Part shown: positions 8,401 to 15,106 of the stretch, one piece after another
How the letters are laid out: the number at the start of each line of letters is the position of its first letter
Numbering within the stretch: the stretch's first letter is position 1
Assembly (NCBI GenBank): GCA_964624555.1
Contig: CAZUXB010000003.1
Coordinates: 14,025-78,024, forward strand
Length of the DNA stretch: 64,000 nucleotides
Reading direction: 5' to 3'
From: SXRF01 sp964624555
Lineage (GTDB): Bacteria; Pseudomonadota; Alphaproteobacteria; Rickettsiales; SXRF01
Notes under the pieces: generated by a model
What the model was told of the DNA's origin: nothing
The model's input: only the letters and a program-made list of their open reading frames with translations
The model's database searches: none
Position numbers and translations under genes: made by a program

Positions 8401-8939
8401 AAGCGGCGGCGGACATTGTGGTGTGGTGTTGCGATGAAGCGGTGGAATTCCCGCCCAACCGCCCACAGGATAGTTTTTTCCACGGTAATATCGTGGAAGC
8501 GATACGGGCTTATGGTGCTGGGGAATTGGGCATGAGTGATGAGAGAAGAGGGATGAGGGAAGAAATGGATACCCCTCATGCCTTATCCCACATCTCTCTT
8601 GCCTCTATAACCCACCTCATCGCTATCGGCTCTGACCGCATGATGGCGGCGGTGGCGGCAGCAAGGCACGGCGCGCTGGGACCATATTTAAATCCCAAGC
8701 ATATCGCGATAGGCAGTATCAACTCGCCGATGCAGTGCATGATGAAAGAAATCTGCGCGCAGTGTTTGCAGAAACATATTGACCCGGTGACGGGCAAGGA
8801 AAGTTATGTTTATTCCTGCTTCAATCAGGACCAGTTGCTTGATAGCGTTTCATGGCAGCATCTGAACGACCGCCTCAAGCAGAATTCATTGCAGGAAAAA
8901 CTAACTGCCGGATGGATAAGATATTGTTTATCAGTATAA
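5427..8939 (+). CDS. 1170-residue multidomain Fe-S/FAD/NAD(P)H oxidoreductase
   Basis: Large flavoprotein, probably an electron carrier. N-terminal region of unclear fold, then a GltD-type cysteine-rich segment (NYCIFCHNQSKDSC near 240, GCPLEE near 276, PMCAGTGHRICNDCMKSC near 307-323), an FAD domain (GLGPAGYTLAHHL near 382), an NAD(P) domain (VVIGGGLTAIDTATES near 556), an FNR-like module (RPGQFYRLQNY near 840, LLVGGGLGNAVLFSIGKA near 950) and a PyrK-like C-x5-C-x2-C...C cluster near 1103-1125. The gene is one base after cysNC and no CysJ is seen, so it may reduce sulfite reductase (inference). Three repeat-derived insertions lie near residues 806-815, 875-886 and 1034-1060. Confidence 0.85.
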   Translation: MDNFGYGIKFAELYQRDGLVKIDNAFVEHLKTTDVALFNRLMAGRADKTALSDKDHSQLLIDVAPHVEDFIGELFGIKKEVQELAQAHHVLAPLYACKRLFVQRKAAKALTPEAAANVSGEALLGMLPLPHADGEFFELAFAKIVMGWLEKEEENKSLLEIAARYAAWALYSEEGRKKHKSGVLFKQPVKFDYNNLVACETELRDGVQVLRFAHSHLRARDGFKLTDAGGTRIQALDSANYCIFCHNQSKDSCSKGLKEKTGEVKKNPLDITQAGCPLEEKISEMNMLKSEGVAVGALAMVTVDNPMCAGTGHRICNDCMKSCIYQKQEPVNIPHVETHVLKDVLNLPYGFEIYSLLTRWNPLNLTRPVPKPETGYKVLVSGLGPAGYTLAHHLMNDGHTVVGVDGLKIEPVAAEISGVKADGTRVQFVPIKDISMLYEALDERSLAGFGGVAEYGITVRWDKNYLKILRLLLERREQFAMFGGVRFGSSLTYENAFALGFDHIALCMGAGKPTVLDIPNALARGVRTASDFLMALQLTGAGKKDSIANLQIRLPIVVIGGGLTAIDTATESLAYYPVQVEKFLARYEILVAKNGEEAVRKNWSPEETSIAEEFLAHARAIRAERKKDKPDVFSLLDSWGGVKLVYRKRMIDAPSYRLNHEEVEKAFEEGIFFAENYEPTNIDIDEYGSAKNISLKSASGEVVTIPARTILVAAGTSPNTVLQREDPKHFELDGKYFKAVDEEGNQVKPEKISKPKDVRVLLSLDDKGRAVSFFGDLHPSFAGNVVKAMGSAKQGYPVVSRILAKRGQGSEVRGQEFIEKINSELRATIHAVNRLTPNIIEVIVHAPLAARQFRPGQFYRLQNYEANALKIEKPSLAAHHLPLTTTLAMEGLALTGAWVDKEAGLLATIVLEMGGSSDLCQHLKPGEPVILMGPTGTPTEIPKNENVLLVGGGLGNAVLFSIGKAMRDNGCKVLYFAGYKKAVDRYKVAEIEAAADIVVWCCDEAVEFPPNRPQDSFFHGNIVEAIRAYGAGELGMSDERRGMREEMDTPHALSHISLASITHLIAIGSDRMMAAVAAARHGALGPYLNPKHIAIGSINSPMQCMMKEICAQCLQKHIDPVTGKESYVYSCFNQDQLLDSVSWQHLNDRLKQNSLQEKLTAGWIRYCLSV
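7843..7872 (+). repeat. heptad repeat in oxidoreductase (GGTCAGR word)
   Basis: GGGGCAG-GGGTCAG-AGGTCAG-GGGTCAGG, iterated 7-bp word in frame in the coding sequence (RGQGSEVRGQ). The same word occurs inside dnaX at 16271. Confidence 0.7.
8050..8084 (+). repeat. short-word repeat in oxidoreductase (CACCACTTAC word)
   Basis: Iterated CACTTGCTGCT-CACCACTTAC-CACTCACCAC-TACC in frame (AAHHLPLTTTL), at a point between the two FNR-like lobes where a loop is expected. Confidence 0.55.
8526..8606. repeat. heptad-type inverted repeat in oxidoreductase (GATGAGR word)
   Basis: Left arm CATGAGTGATGAGAGAAGAG plus GGATGAGGGA, right arm CCCCTCATGCC...CACATCTCTCTTGCC: an imperfect complement made of repeated GATGAG/CTCATC-like words, translated in frame. 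The same words build the element inside priA at 31386-31461. Confidence 0.7.
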
Positions 8940-8940
8940 T

Positions 8941-8969
8941 TTGACTATGGCAGGTAGAAATGTTACAAC
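8941..8969 (+). promoter_or_regulatory. candidate sigma70-type promoter upstream of first pseudopilin
   Basis: TTGACT (8941-8946), 17-base spacer, TACAAC (8964-8969). A second -10-like TATAAT lies at 9011-9016. Either could start the pseudopilin transcript at 9048. Sequence match only. Confidence 0.3.
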
Positions 8970-9047
8970 TCTCTGAGAGTGTATTACCAAAAATATAGAT
9001 TATGGTTTTATATAATAAACAACCCAACATTTTAATAGCAACACTAT

Positions 9048-9932
9048 ATGACTAATTGCCGTAATTTGGGGTTCACTCTTATTGAACTATCTATTGTTTT
9101 GGTTGTAATTGGCCTTTTAGTTGGCGGTGTACTGGTCGGGCGTGACCTGATAAAATCAGCTACAATACGTTCCCAGATAAAACAGATTGAGGAACTTGAA
9201 ACAGCAGTTGGTGCGTTCAAGGTCAAATATGGGTATCTACCAGGTGATATGCCGCCATCAGATGCTGCGCAGCTCGGTTTTTTTACCTTCACCGGGGCCT
9301 ATGCCGGGAAAGTATGTACTTCGGGTTTTGATAAACAATATGGTAATAATGACGGCAGGATTAATCAGTCAGCAGAGATATACCCATTCTGGTCGCATCT
9401 TGGTGATTCCAAGCTGATTGCTAATACCTTTGGCGGGACAGCGGGGTCGTTGATTGACAATGTAGTAAATGCCTGTGCCGCAGGGGCAACTGGTGGAAAA
9501 CCTATTGTAACTCCAAATAGTAACGCCACATTTGAGCAGTTTATGCCAGTCGCGAAATTACCATTTTCCAGATCGTCGGGCGCGACAATAACAGAAATGT
9601 TCGTGTATGTAACCAGCAATTACTATTATGCGCCAGATATGAGCTATGTTTATTATAGCAATACAAATAAACAAAATTTGTTCAGGTTGTGGGATTTAAA
9701 TTTAGGTCTCTCAACAACCCCTTTTTATTCTTACCATATTGATACAAAAATTGATGATGGTGATCCATCTTTAGGAAACGTAAGAGAGAGAGGCACTGCT
9801 GATGGCGGAAGTGGTATGGGCTCTCCGGATGTCCCAGGATGCACAACTGTTGGCCTGACCCCTAAACAATATGATCTTAGTGCAGCCACTGTTGATGTAG
9901 CAGGATGTATGGCGCTGGATTTTTTATTTTGA
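9048..9932 (+). CDS. pseudopilin with type IV prepilin leader (copy 1)
   Basis: 294-residue protein with a short leader MTNCRNLG, then the class III cleavage/methylation motif GFTLIELSIVLVVIGLLVGG, so it would be processed by a prepilin peptidase and assembled in a pilus-like or type II secretion fibre. The following helix and the YGYLPGDMPPSDAAQLGFF segment are shared almost word for word with the copy at 39552. The C-terminal part carries paired cysteines and ends with the DFLF tail, also shared with the copy at 39552. This gene has no simple repeat at its start. It stands alone, far from the assembly genes at 40541-46979. Confidence 0.88.
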   Translation: MTNCRNLGFTLIELSIVLVVIGLLVGGVLVGRDLIKSATIRSQIKQIEELETAVGAFKVKYGYLPGDMPPSDAAQLGFFTFTGAYAGKVCTSGFDKQYGNNDGRINQSAEIYPFWSHLGDSKLIANTFGGTAGSLIDNVVNACAAGATGGKPIVTPNSNATFEQFMPVAKLPFSRSSGATITEMFVYVTSNYYYAPDMSYVYYSNTNKQNLFRLWDLNLGLSTTPFYSYHIDTKIDDGDPSLGNVRERGTADGGSGMGSPDVPGCTTVGLTPKQYDLSAATVDVAGCMALDFLF

Positions 9933-9997
9933 CTTTGACTTAAGGTGGGTTTTAGCATTAGATAATTGCCGTAAATTCCTTAGCCAAGCTGGTAATT

Positions 9998-11239
9998 ATG
10001 GCCCTGAAAAAATCATTGTTTATTTTTGCTTCCCTGCTGGCGCTTGCTTCCTGTGTGCCATCTGGGCCGACTAATAAAGTTAGCATGGCGAAGCGGGCAG
10101 CAGCAGCGGCACCGCTGACTGTAGAGGAGGAACGCCCGAACCTGTCGCTGGGGTCGATACCGCCAAATATTCCATCAATCAAAGTGGCCCTGCTGGTGCC
10201 GCTTTCCGGTGAATCGGCGAGCGTTGGCAATGCGATGTTCGATGCCGCGACCATGGCGCTTTATGATGCCTATGTGGCAACTCCTTCTGACCAGATAAAA
10301 GCGCAGATCGTAATCATTCCGAAAGATACTGGCGTAACTTCCGCAGAAACGGTGAAAGCGGCGCAGCAGGCCATAGAGCAGGGCGCTACTTTCATTATCG
10401 GGCCGCTCTTCGGCCAGTCGGTCACGGCCCTGAAGCCGGTTCTTAAAGAAAAGAATGTTACCATGCTGAGTTTTTCCAACAACAAGGCAGTTGCCGCGCC
10501 CGGTGCCTATACTTTCGGTTTCCTGCCCGAACAGCAGGTTGAGCGTATCGCTGAGCATGCCTACCTGAATAAATTACAGCGTGTTGCCCTGCTTGCGCCT
10601 AACGATGCGTATGGCGAAAAAGTGCGTGATACCCTGTCGGAAATTTATCTGCGTAAAGGTGGATTGCTTGCGCCTGCTGAATTGTTTGCCCCAAGCCAGG
10701 CGAATATTGATGCAGCGGTGTCGCGTATCGCCGGGGCTTATAATAATACCCCGGAAGACCGCCGTTTCCAGGCTATATTCATAGCCGATGGCGGTGGCCA
10801 GATGAAGAATATCATCAAATCAATGCATAAAAATAACATCAATCTGCAAAAGCTGAAATTGCTTGGTACCGGGGTGTGGGATGATGAAGAGCTGGCAAAA
10901 ATGCCGGAAATGAAGGGCGCGTGGTTTCCAAGTTCGCCGCCGGAGCCATATGATGTTTTTGAAAAACGCTATACTACGACTTATGGTTCCAAGCCGGTGC
11001 GCTTGGCTGGCCTTGCTTACGATGCGGTAACGGTGGTTGCCAGAATTGCCATGGCGGGTAATGGGATTACTGACGCGGCGCTTACCGACCCTAAAGGCTT
11101 CAATACCCCGTCTGGCGGGCTGGTGCGCCTTACTTCTGCCGGGGTTTCCGACCGCAAGTTGGCCATAATGGAAGTAACCCCGGATGGGTTCAAGGTCATC
11201 GACCGCGCACCGAGGTCTTTTAACGAGGATGAGCGGTAA
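9998..11239 (+). CDS. penicillin-binding protein activator-like lipoprotein (LpoA/ABC periplasmic fold)
   Basis: 413 residues with a lipoprotein signal (lipobox LASC, Cys19), then a type I periplasmic-binding fold starting at IKVALLVPLSGESASVGNAM (about 63-82). This architecture is annotated as penicillin-binding protein activator (LpoA C-domain-like) or branched-chain amino acid receptor-like protein in alphaproteobacteria. The lipid anchor and the absence of transporter genes nearby favour the cell-wall role over transport, but this is inference. A palindromic repeat follows at 11255. Confidence 0.8.
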   Translation: MALKKSLFIFASLLALASCVPSGPTNKVSMAKRAAAAAPLTVEEERPNLSLGSIPPNIPSIKVALLVPLSGESASVGNAMFDAATMALYDAYVATPSDQIKAQIVIIPKDTGVTSAETVKAAQQAIEQGATFIIGPLFGQSVTALKPVLKEKNVTMLSFSNNKAVAAPGAYTFGFLPEQQVERIAEHAYLNKLQRVALLAPNDAYGEKVRDTLSEIYLRKGGLLAPAELFAPSQANIDAAVSRIAGAYNNTPEDRRFQAIFIADGGGQMKNIIKSMHKNNINLQKLKLLGTGVWDDEELAKMPEMKGAWFPSSPPEPYDVFEKRYTTTYGSKPVRLAGLAYDAVTVVARIAMAGNGITDAALTDPKGFNTPSGGLVRLTSAGVSDRKLAIMEVTPDGFKVIDRAPRSFNEDER

Positions 11240-11254
11240 TATTCATTGCTGATG

Positions 11255-11331
11255 GTCATTCCCACGAAAGTGGGAATCTATCTCTGTTCTTGCTCAAACG
11301 CTAGAGAGATACCCGCCTGCGCGGGTATGAT
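11255..11331. repeat. GTCATTCCCRC-type palindromic repeat
   Basis: GTCATTCCCACGAAAGTGGGAAT ... ATACCCGCCTGCGCGGGTATGAT; two hairpins between the lipoprotein gene and mutS, same family as 3418. Confidence 0.85.
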
Positions 11332-11382
11332 GAGTAAGGGGTTTATTCTTGAATATAGCGTTTTAGCTGCTAATCTCAGCTC

Positions 11383-14013
11383 ATGAGCACCGCAATAGCA
11401 GAAAATCCTATCGTAAGTGATGCGCAGGAGGGGGCAACCCCCACTATGCAGCAATTCCTGACGATAAAAGCCCGCCATGCCGACTGCATGCTGTTTTACC
11501 GCATGGGCGATTTCTACGAACTGTTCTTTGACGATGCGGTGCAGGCGGCAAACATCCTCGATATCGCGCTGACCAAACGCGGCAAGCATAATGGAGAGGA
11601 TATTCCGATGTGCGGCGTGCCGGTGCATTCGCATGAGGCGTATCTCGAAAAACTCATTCGTTCCGGCGTGCGCGTGGCCATCTGCGAGCAGCTCGAAGAG
11701 CCGGCAGAAGCAAAAAAACGTGGATATAAAGCTATCATCCAGCGCGATGTGGTGCGTATCGTCACGCCGGGAACTATCACTGAGGAAAGTTTGCTCGATT
11801 CAAGGCAGGCCAATTACCTTGCGGCGATTGTTGCAGGCATCGGTGAGTATGTCATCTCCTGGCTGGATATTTCCACCGGCGAATTCCATATAACCAGCGC
11901 CAGCAAACAAGCAGTTGCGATGGAGCTTTCGCGCATCAACCCCAAGGAATTATTGCTCGCGGAAAATCTTACCGCGAACGCTGAACTTAACGATTTTAAA
12001 AACATTTTCGCGCCGCAGCCAGCGAGCCTGTTCGATGCGCGCAAAGCACAGCGTTTGCTTAAGGAAACGTATCATGTGTCGGCGTTGGAGATATTCGGCG
12101 ATTTTTCACCGGGCGAACTTTCAGCGTGCGGCGCACTGCTTGATTATGTGCGCATAACCCAGAAGGAAAAACTGCCGCGCCTTGATGCGCCAAAACGCGA
12201 ACAGATAGGCGAGCATATGCTTATCGACGCGGCGAGCCAGCGTAACCTGGAAATTATGCTCACGCTTGCGGGCAAGCGCAAAGGCAGCCTTTTTTCGGTG
12301 ATTGACGAAACTGTAACCTCCGCTGGTGCGCGCCTGCTTGCTGCCCATATTTCGGCACCACAGACTGACGTCGCCGCTATCAATAACCGCCTCGACAATG
12401 TGCAGGCTTTTGTAAAACAATCTGCCCTGCGTAATACCGTGCGCGGATATTTAAAGGAATGCCCGGATATGGAACGCGCGCTTTCACGCCTGTGTTTGCA
12501 GCGTGGCGGCCCGCGCGATATGCTGGTGGTCGCTGCCGGGCTTTTAAGTGCGCAGAAAATTCGCGTGGAGCTGGAACTTGCGCACCAGAACTTACCAGAA
12601 GGGCTTATGGCGCTGTCGCCAATACTCGGCGGGCATGAAACATTAACTGAACATATCCGCAAATGTATCAGGCAGGATGCGCCACTCATTACCCGTGACG
12701 GAAACTTTGTGCGCGATGGCTATAACGCCGCGCTGGATGAGCTGCGTAGCTTGCGTGATGAAAGCCAAAAGCTGATTGTAGAATTACAGCAGAAATATAT
12801 CGATGAGACGGGGATCGCATCTCTGAAAATCCGTTTTAATAATATGCTCGGATATTTTGTGGAAATTACCGCCCAGCACCAAAGCAAGATTACTCACAAC
12901 TTTATCCACAGGCAGAGCCTGGCCAATAATTTGCGTTACAGCACAGTCGAACTTGCAACCCTTGAGAGAAAAATAAATGAAGCAGCAGGTAATGCGCTAC
13001 GCATGGAACAGGAGATTTTTACCGCTCTTCACGGCGAAATCGTAGCAGCTGGCGAGAAAATAATCGCAACTGCCAGAGCTCTCGCCCAGGTTGATATCAG
13101 TGCCGGATTTGCCCATCTCGCCGTGACCAGAAATTACGTCCGCCCCGAAGTTAATAACAGTCTGAATTTTGATATAATCGGTGGTCGTCACCCGGTCGTG
13201 GAAGCAAGTTTACAGGAAAATGGTGGCGCGGTTTTTATTGGCAATAATTGTAACCTCGAAAACGCGCAAAGATTATGGCTATTAACTGGCCCCAACATGG
13301 CCGGTAAAAGTACCTTCCTGCGCCAGAATGCGCTCATTGCCATTCTCGCGCAAAGCGGCAGTTTCGTGCCTGCGGAGGCCGCTACCATCGGAATTGTGGA
13401 CAGGTTGTTTTCGCGTGTCGGCGCGGCCGATGATCTGGCGCGTGGACATTCTACTTTTATGGTTGAAATGGTGGAGACGGCAACGATACTTCACCAAGCA
13501 ACGCCACGCTCTTTGGTGATACTTGATGAGATCGGCCGCGGTACGGCAACGTTCGATGGACTTTCTATCGCGTGGGCAGTTGTGGAGCATTTGCATAACA
13601 TAACGAAATGCCGCGCACTTTTCGCCACCCACTATCATGAACTCACCGAACTCACCGATAGCCTCGCCGCGCTTTCCTGCCACACCATGAAAGTGAAAGA
13701 ATGGAAAGGCGACCTGATTTTCCTGCATGAAGTGGCGGAGGGGAGTGCTGACCGCTCTTACGGTATCCATGTCGCGCGGCTCGCTGGATTACCTGCACCA
13801 GTGATTAGTCGCGCCGCCGATATTTTGCACCAGTTGGAGAAGGGGCAGCGAGGAAATCCTGCACTTGCGCAAAGCCTGCCGCTTTTTTCCTATAGCGCAC
13901 CGGTGGTAAAAGAAGAAAGTAAAGTTGAACAACAGCTTAAGCAGATTTCACCGGATAATTTAAGCCCCAAAGAAGCGCTGGAGATTCTGTATAAATTGAG
14001 GGAACTTATTTAG
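11383..14013 (+). CDS. mutS: DNA mismatch repair protein MutS
   Basis: 876 residues, normal length. The N-terminal mismatch-binding domain has the Phe-x-Glu motif in GDFYELFFDDA (residues about 46-56). The ATPase domain carries GPNMAGKSTFLRQ (about 636-648), LVILDEIGRGTATFDG (Walker B; GTSTFDG in most MutS, here GTATFDG) and FATHYHELTEL. It recognises mispairs and starts strand repair with MutL. ATG 11383 gives the usual N-terminus. No defect is visible, so the simple repeats discussed elsewhere are not explained by a broken MutS. Confidence 0.97.
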   Translation: MSTAIAENPIVSDAQEGATPTMQQFLTIKARHADCMLFYRMGDFYELFFDDAVQAANILDIALTKRGKHNGEDIPMCGVPVHSHEAYLEKLIRSGVRVAICEQLEEPAEAKKRGYKAIIQRDVVRIVTPGTITEESLLDSRQANYLAAIVAGIGEYVISWLDISTGEFHITSASKQAVAMELSRINPKELLLAENLTANAELNDFKNIFAPQPASLFDARKAQRLLKETYHVSALEIFGDFSPGELSACGALLDYVRITQKEKLPRLDAPKREQIGEHMLIDAASQRNLEIMLTLAGKRKGSLFSVIDETVTSAGARLLAAHISAPQTDVAAINNRLDNVQAFVKQSALRNTVRGYLKECPDMERALSRLCLQRGGPRDMLVVAAGLLSAQKIRVELELAHQNLPEGLMALSPILGGHETLTEHIRKCIRQDAPLITRDGNFVRDGYNAALDELRSLRDESQKLIVELQQKYIDETGIASLKIRFNNMLGYFVEITAQHQSKITHNFIHRQSLANNLRYSTVELATLERKINEAAGNALRMEQEIFTALHGEIVAAGEKIIATARALAQVDISAGFAHLAVTRNYVRPEVNNSLNFDIIGGRHPVVEASLQENGGAVFIGNNCNLENAQRLWLLTGPNMAGKSTFLRQNALIAILAQSGSFVPAEAATIGIVDRLFSRVGAADDLARGHSTFMVEMVETATILHQATPRSLVILDEIGRGTATFDGLSIAWAVVEHLHNITKCRALFATHYHELTELTDSLAALSCHTMKVKEWKGDLIFLHEVAEGSADRSYGIHVARLAGLPAPVISRAADILHQLEKGQRGNPALAQSLPLFSYSAPVVKEESKVEQQLKQISPDNLSPKEALEILYKLRELI

Positions 14014-14054
14014 TTACCTTCAAGGTCAAATTCTCTACCGCTTGCTGCGTTTTT

Positions 14055-14147
14055 TTCTTCTCCCTCTCCCTCTGGGAGAGGGCGGGGTGAGGGCTGCCAT
14101 ATACGAGAAAGAGCCCTCATCCTAACCTTCTCCCAGAGGGAGAAGGA
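14055..14147. repeat. CTCTCCC-type palindromic repeat after mutS
   Basis: CTCCCTCTCCCTCTGGGAGAGGG ... GAGCCCTCATCCTAACCTTC, CTCCCAGAGGGAG: two nested hairpins in the convergent gap between mutS and the gene at 14193. Confidence 0.88.
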
Positions 14148-14192
14148 ACATTAGGCTATATTCCCCCGCAACAAGTGCGGGGTGAAAGTAAT

Positions 14193-14663
14193 TTATTTAG
14201 CTTTTTTGCCGCCCGGTTTGGTCGGGGATGGTGCGGGGCATAGTTCATTTATAATATTCGCATCCACGCTGGTATAAGCATAAGGATTCGCTACCGTTTT
14301 TAATGCTGTAGAAAATTCTTTTGGGTCAGCAACACCGCTCTCAATAGTTTTTCTTACTGTTTTTATAGCACCTGCTTTGGATAAAGATAAATTGCGCAGA
14401 GCTGTGTCGGCGGCAATTCCCGTGTCCATTAGTAAACTTATTGCTTTATCGGTTGCAGTTGCACCAGGATCAGTTCGGTTCGAAGCTACCAGTTGATTAA
14501 GATCAACAAAGCATTGCATGCCTTCAGGACGAAACACAACAGCCCTGTTGCGATCTTTGGATAGCGCTAAACCACCTTTTGCACCGCTCATTTGGATAAC
14601 AGCTACGCCATCAGCGGTTTGATGAACTTTTGCCGCTTCAAGATCTTTAGGGGTATTTGCCAT
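14193..14663 (-). CDS. hypothetical protein (156 residues)
   Basis: Not recognised. Soluble, no signal peptide or membrane segment; begins MANTPKDLEAAKVHQTADG and ends in a basic lysine-rich tail (GGKKAK). The middle (about 70-120) is predicted helical and alanine/threonine-rich. Two cysteines only. Stands alone, convergent with mutS, with a long palindrome-rich leader upstream (14718-14903). Length and the clear ATG with A/T-rich upstream sequence make it a plausible gene. Confidence 0.6.
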   Translation of the reverse strand: MANTPKDLEAAKVHQTADGVAVIQMSGAKGGLALSKDRNRAVVFRPEGMQCFVDLNQLVASNRTDPGATATDKAISLLMDTGIAADTALRNLSLSKAGAIKTVRKTIESGVADPKEFSTALKTVANPYAYTSVDANIINELCPAPSPTKPGGKKAK

Positions 14664-14717
14664 AAATAATAACCTTATATTTTTTTATACTTTATAGACC
14701 ATATAGTTAACTAACAA

Positions 14718-14903
14718 AATGCTTTCAGCATTTTGACGCTGCCTACGGCGCGAAAAATCGGGCTTTCGGCTTCGATTTTTATAGCTGATTAAGCATATAA
14801 TTGCTTAATCAGCTATAACATAAATTAATAATTTGGAAAGTGACAAGTTTATGACAAATAATAATATCCTGAAATATAGCTATTTTAGGCAAGTAAAATA
14901 GCT
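14718..14903. other. palindrome-rich intergenic region
   Basis: Contains AAAATGC-TTTCA-GCATTTT (14718-14736), AAAAATCG...CGATTTTT, a perfect 17-bp inverted repeat with a 6-base loop (14779-14795 and 14802-14818, TTATAGCTGATTAAGCA), and AGCTATTTTA-ggcaag-TAAAATAGCT (14878-14903). No credible gene on either strand. The last hairpin lies just upstream of the SRP RNA -10 region. Confidence 0.6.
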
Positions 14904-14911
14904 TGCAGCCT

Positions 14912-14917
14912 TATAAT
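14912..14917 (+). promoter_or_regulatory. -10 box of SRP RNA
   Basis: Consensus TATAAT placed about 20 bases before the start of the SRP RNA stem. The -35 region is weak. Confidence 0.45.
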
Positions 14918-14935
14918 CCTTGTTCCATAATGTCC

Positions 14936-15023
14936 AGGCTGGTGGCGGGCGGTGTGCCTGCGAACCCGGTCAGGTCCGGAAGGAAGCAGCCGTAGTAGAT
15001 CCATATCGGGTCGTCGCCAGCGC
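14936..15023 (+). ncRNA. ffs: signal recognition particle RNA (4.5S type)
   Basis: Contains the invariant Ffh-binding core GGTCAGGTCCGGAAGGAAGCAGCC (14969-14992, split here as GGTCAGGTCCGG and AAGGAAGCAGCC). Flanking GGCTGGTGGCGGGC and GGGTCGTCGCCAGC pair to close the single hairpin of the small bacterial SRP RNA. Its position directly upstream of dnaX-ybaB-recR is the usual alphaproteobacterial order. Ends are estimated from the closing stem. Confidence 0.93.
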
Positions 15024-15027
15024 ATAG

Positions 15028-15103
15028 TTAAGTTACTAGTTGCTAGTTACTAGTTACTTGTAGTTTTTTCGCTGGTAACTAGTAACAGGTAACTCGTAAC
15101 TAC
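15028..15103. repeat. heptad-iterated palindrome between ffs and dnaX
   Basis: Left arm repeats AGTTACT/AGTTGCT words, loop TTGTAGTTTTTTCGC, right arm GGTAACTAGTAACAGGTAAC and TCGTAACTAC. Long hairpin, could also end the SRP transcript. Confidence 0.75.
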
Positions 15104-15106
15104 TTC

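Noticed and set aside
11383..14013. Mutator state as cause of the simple repeats
   Set aside because: MutS is full length with all motifs intact; repeats occur only at pseudopilin starts.
15028..15103. Repeats resembling a CRISPR array
   Set aside because: Units are 6-9 bp with no unique spacers, and the second half is the complement of the first; no cas genes.
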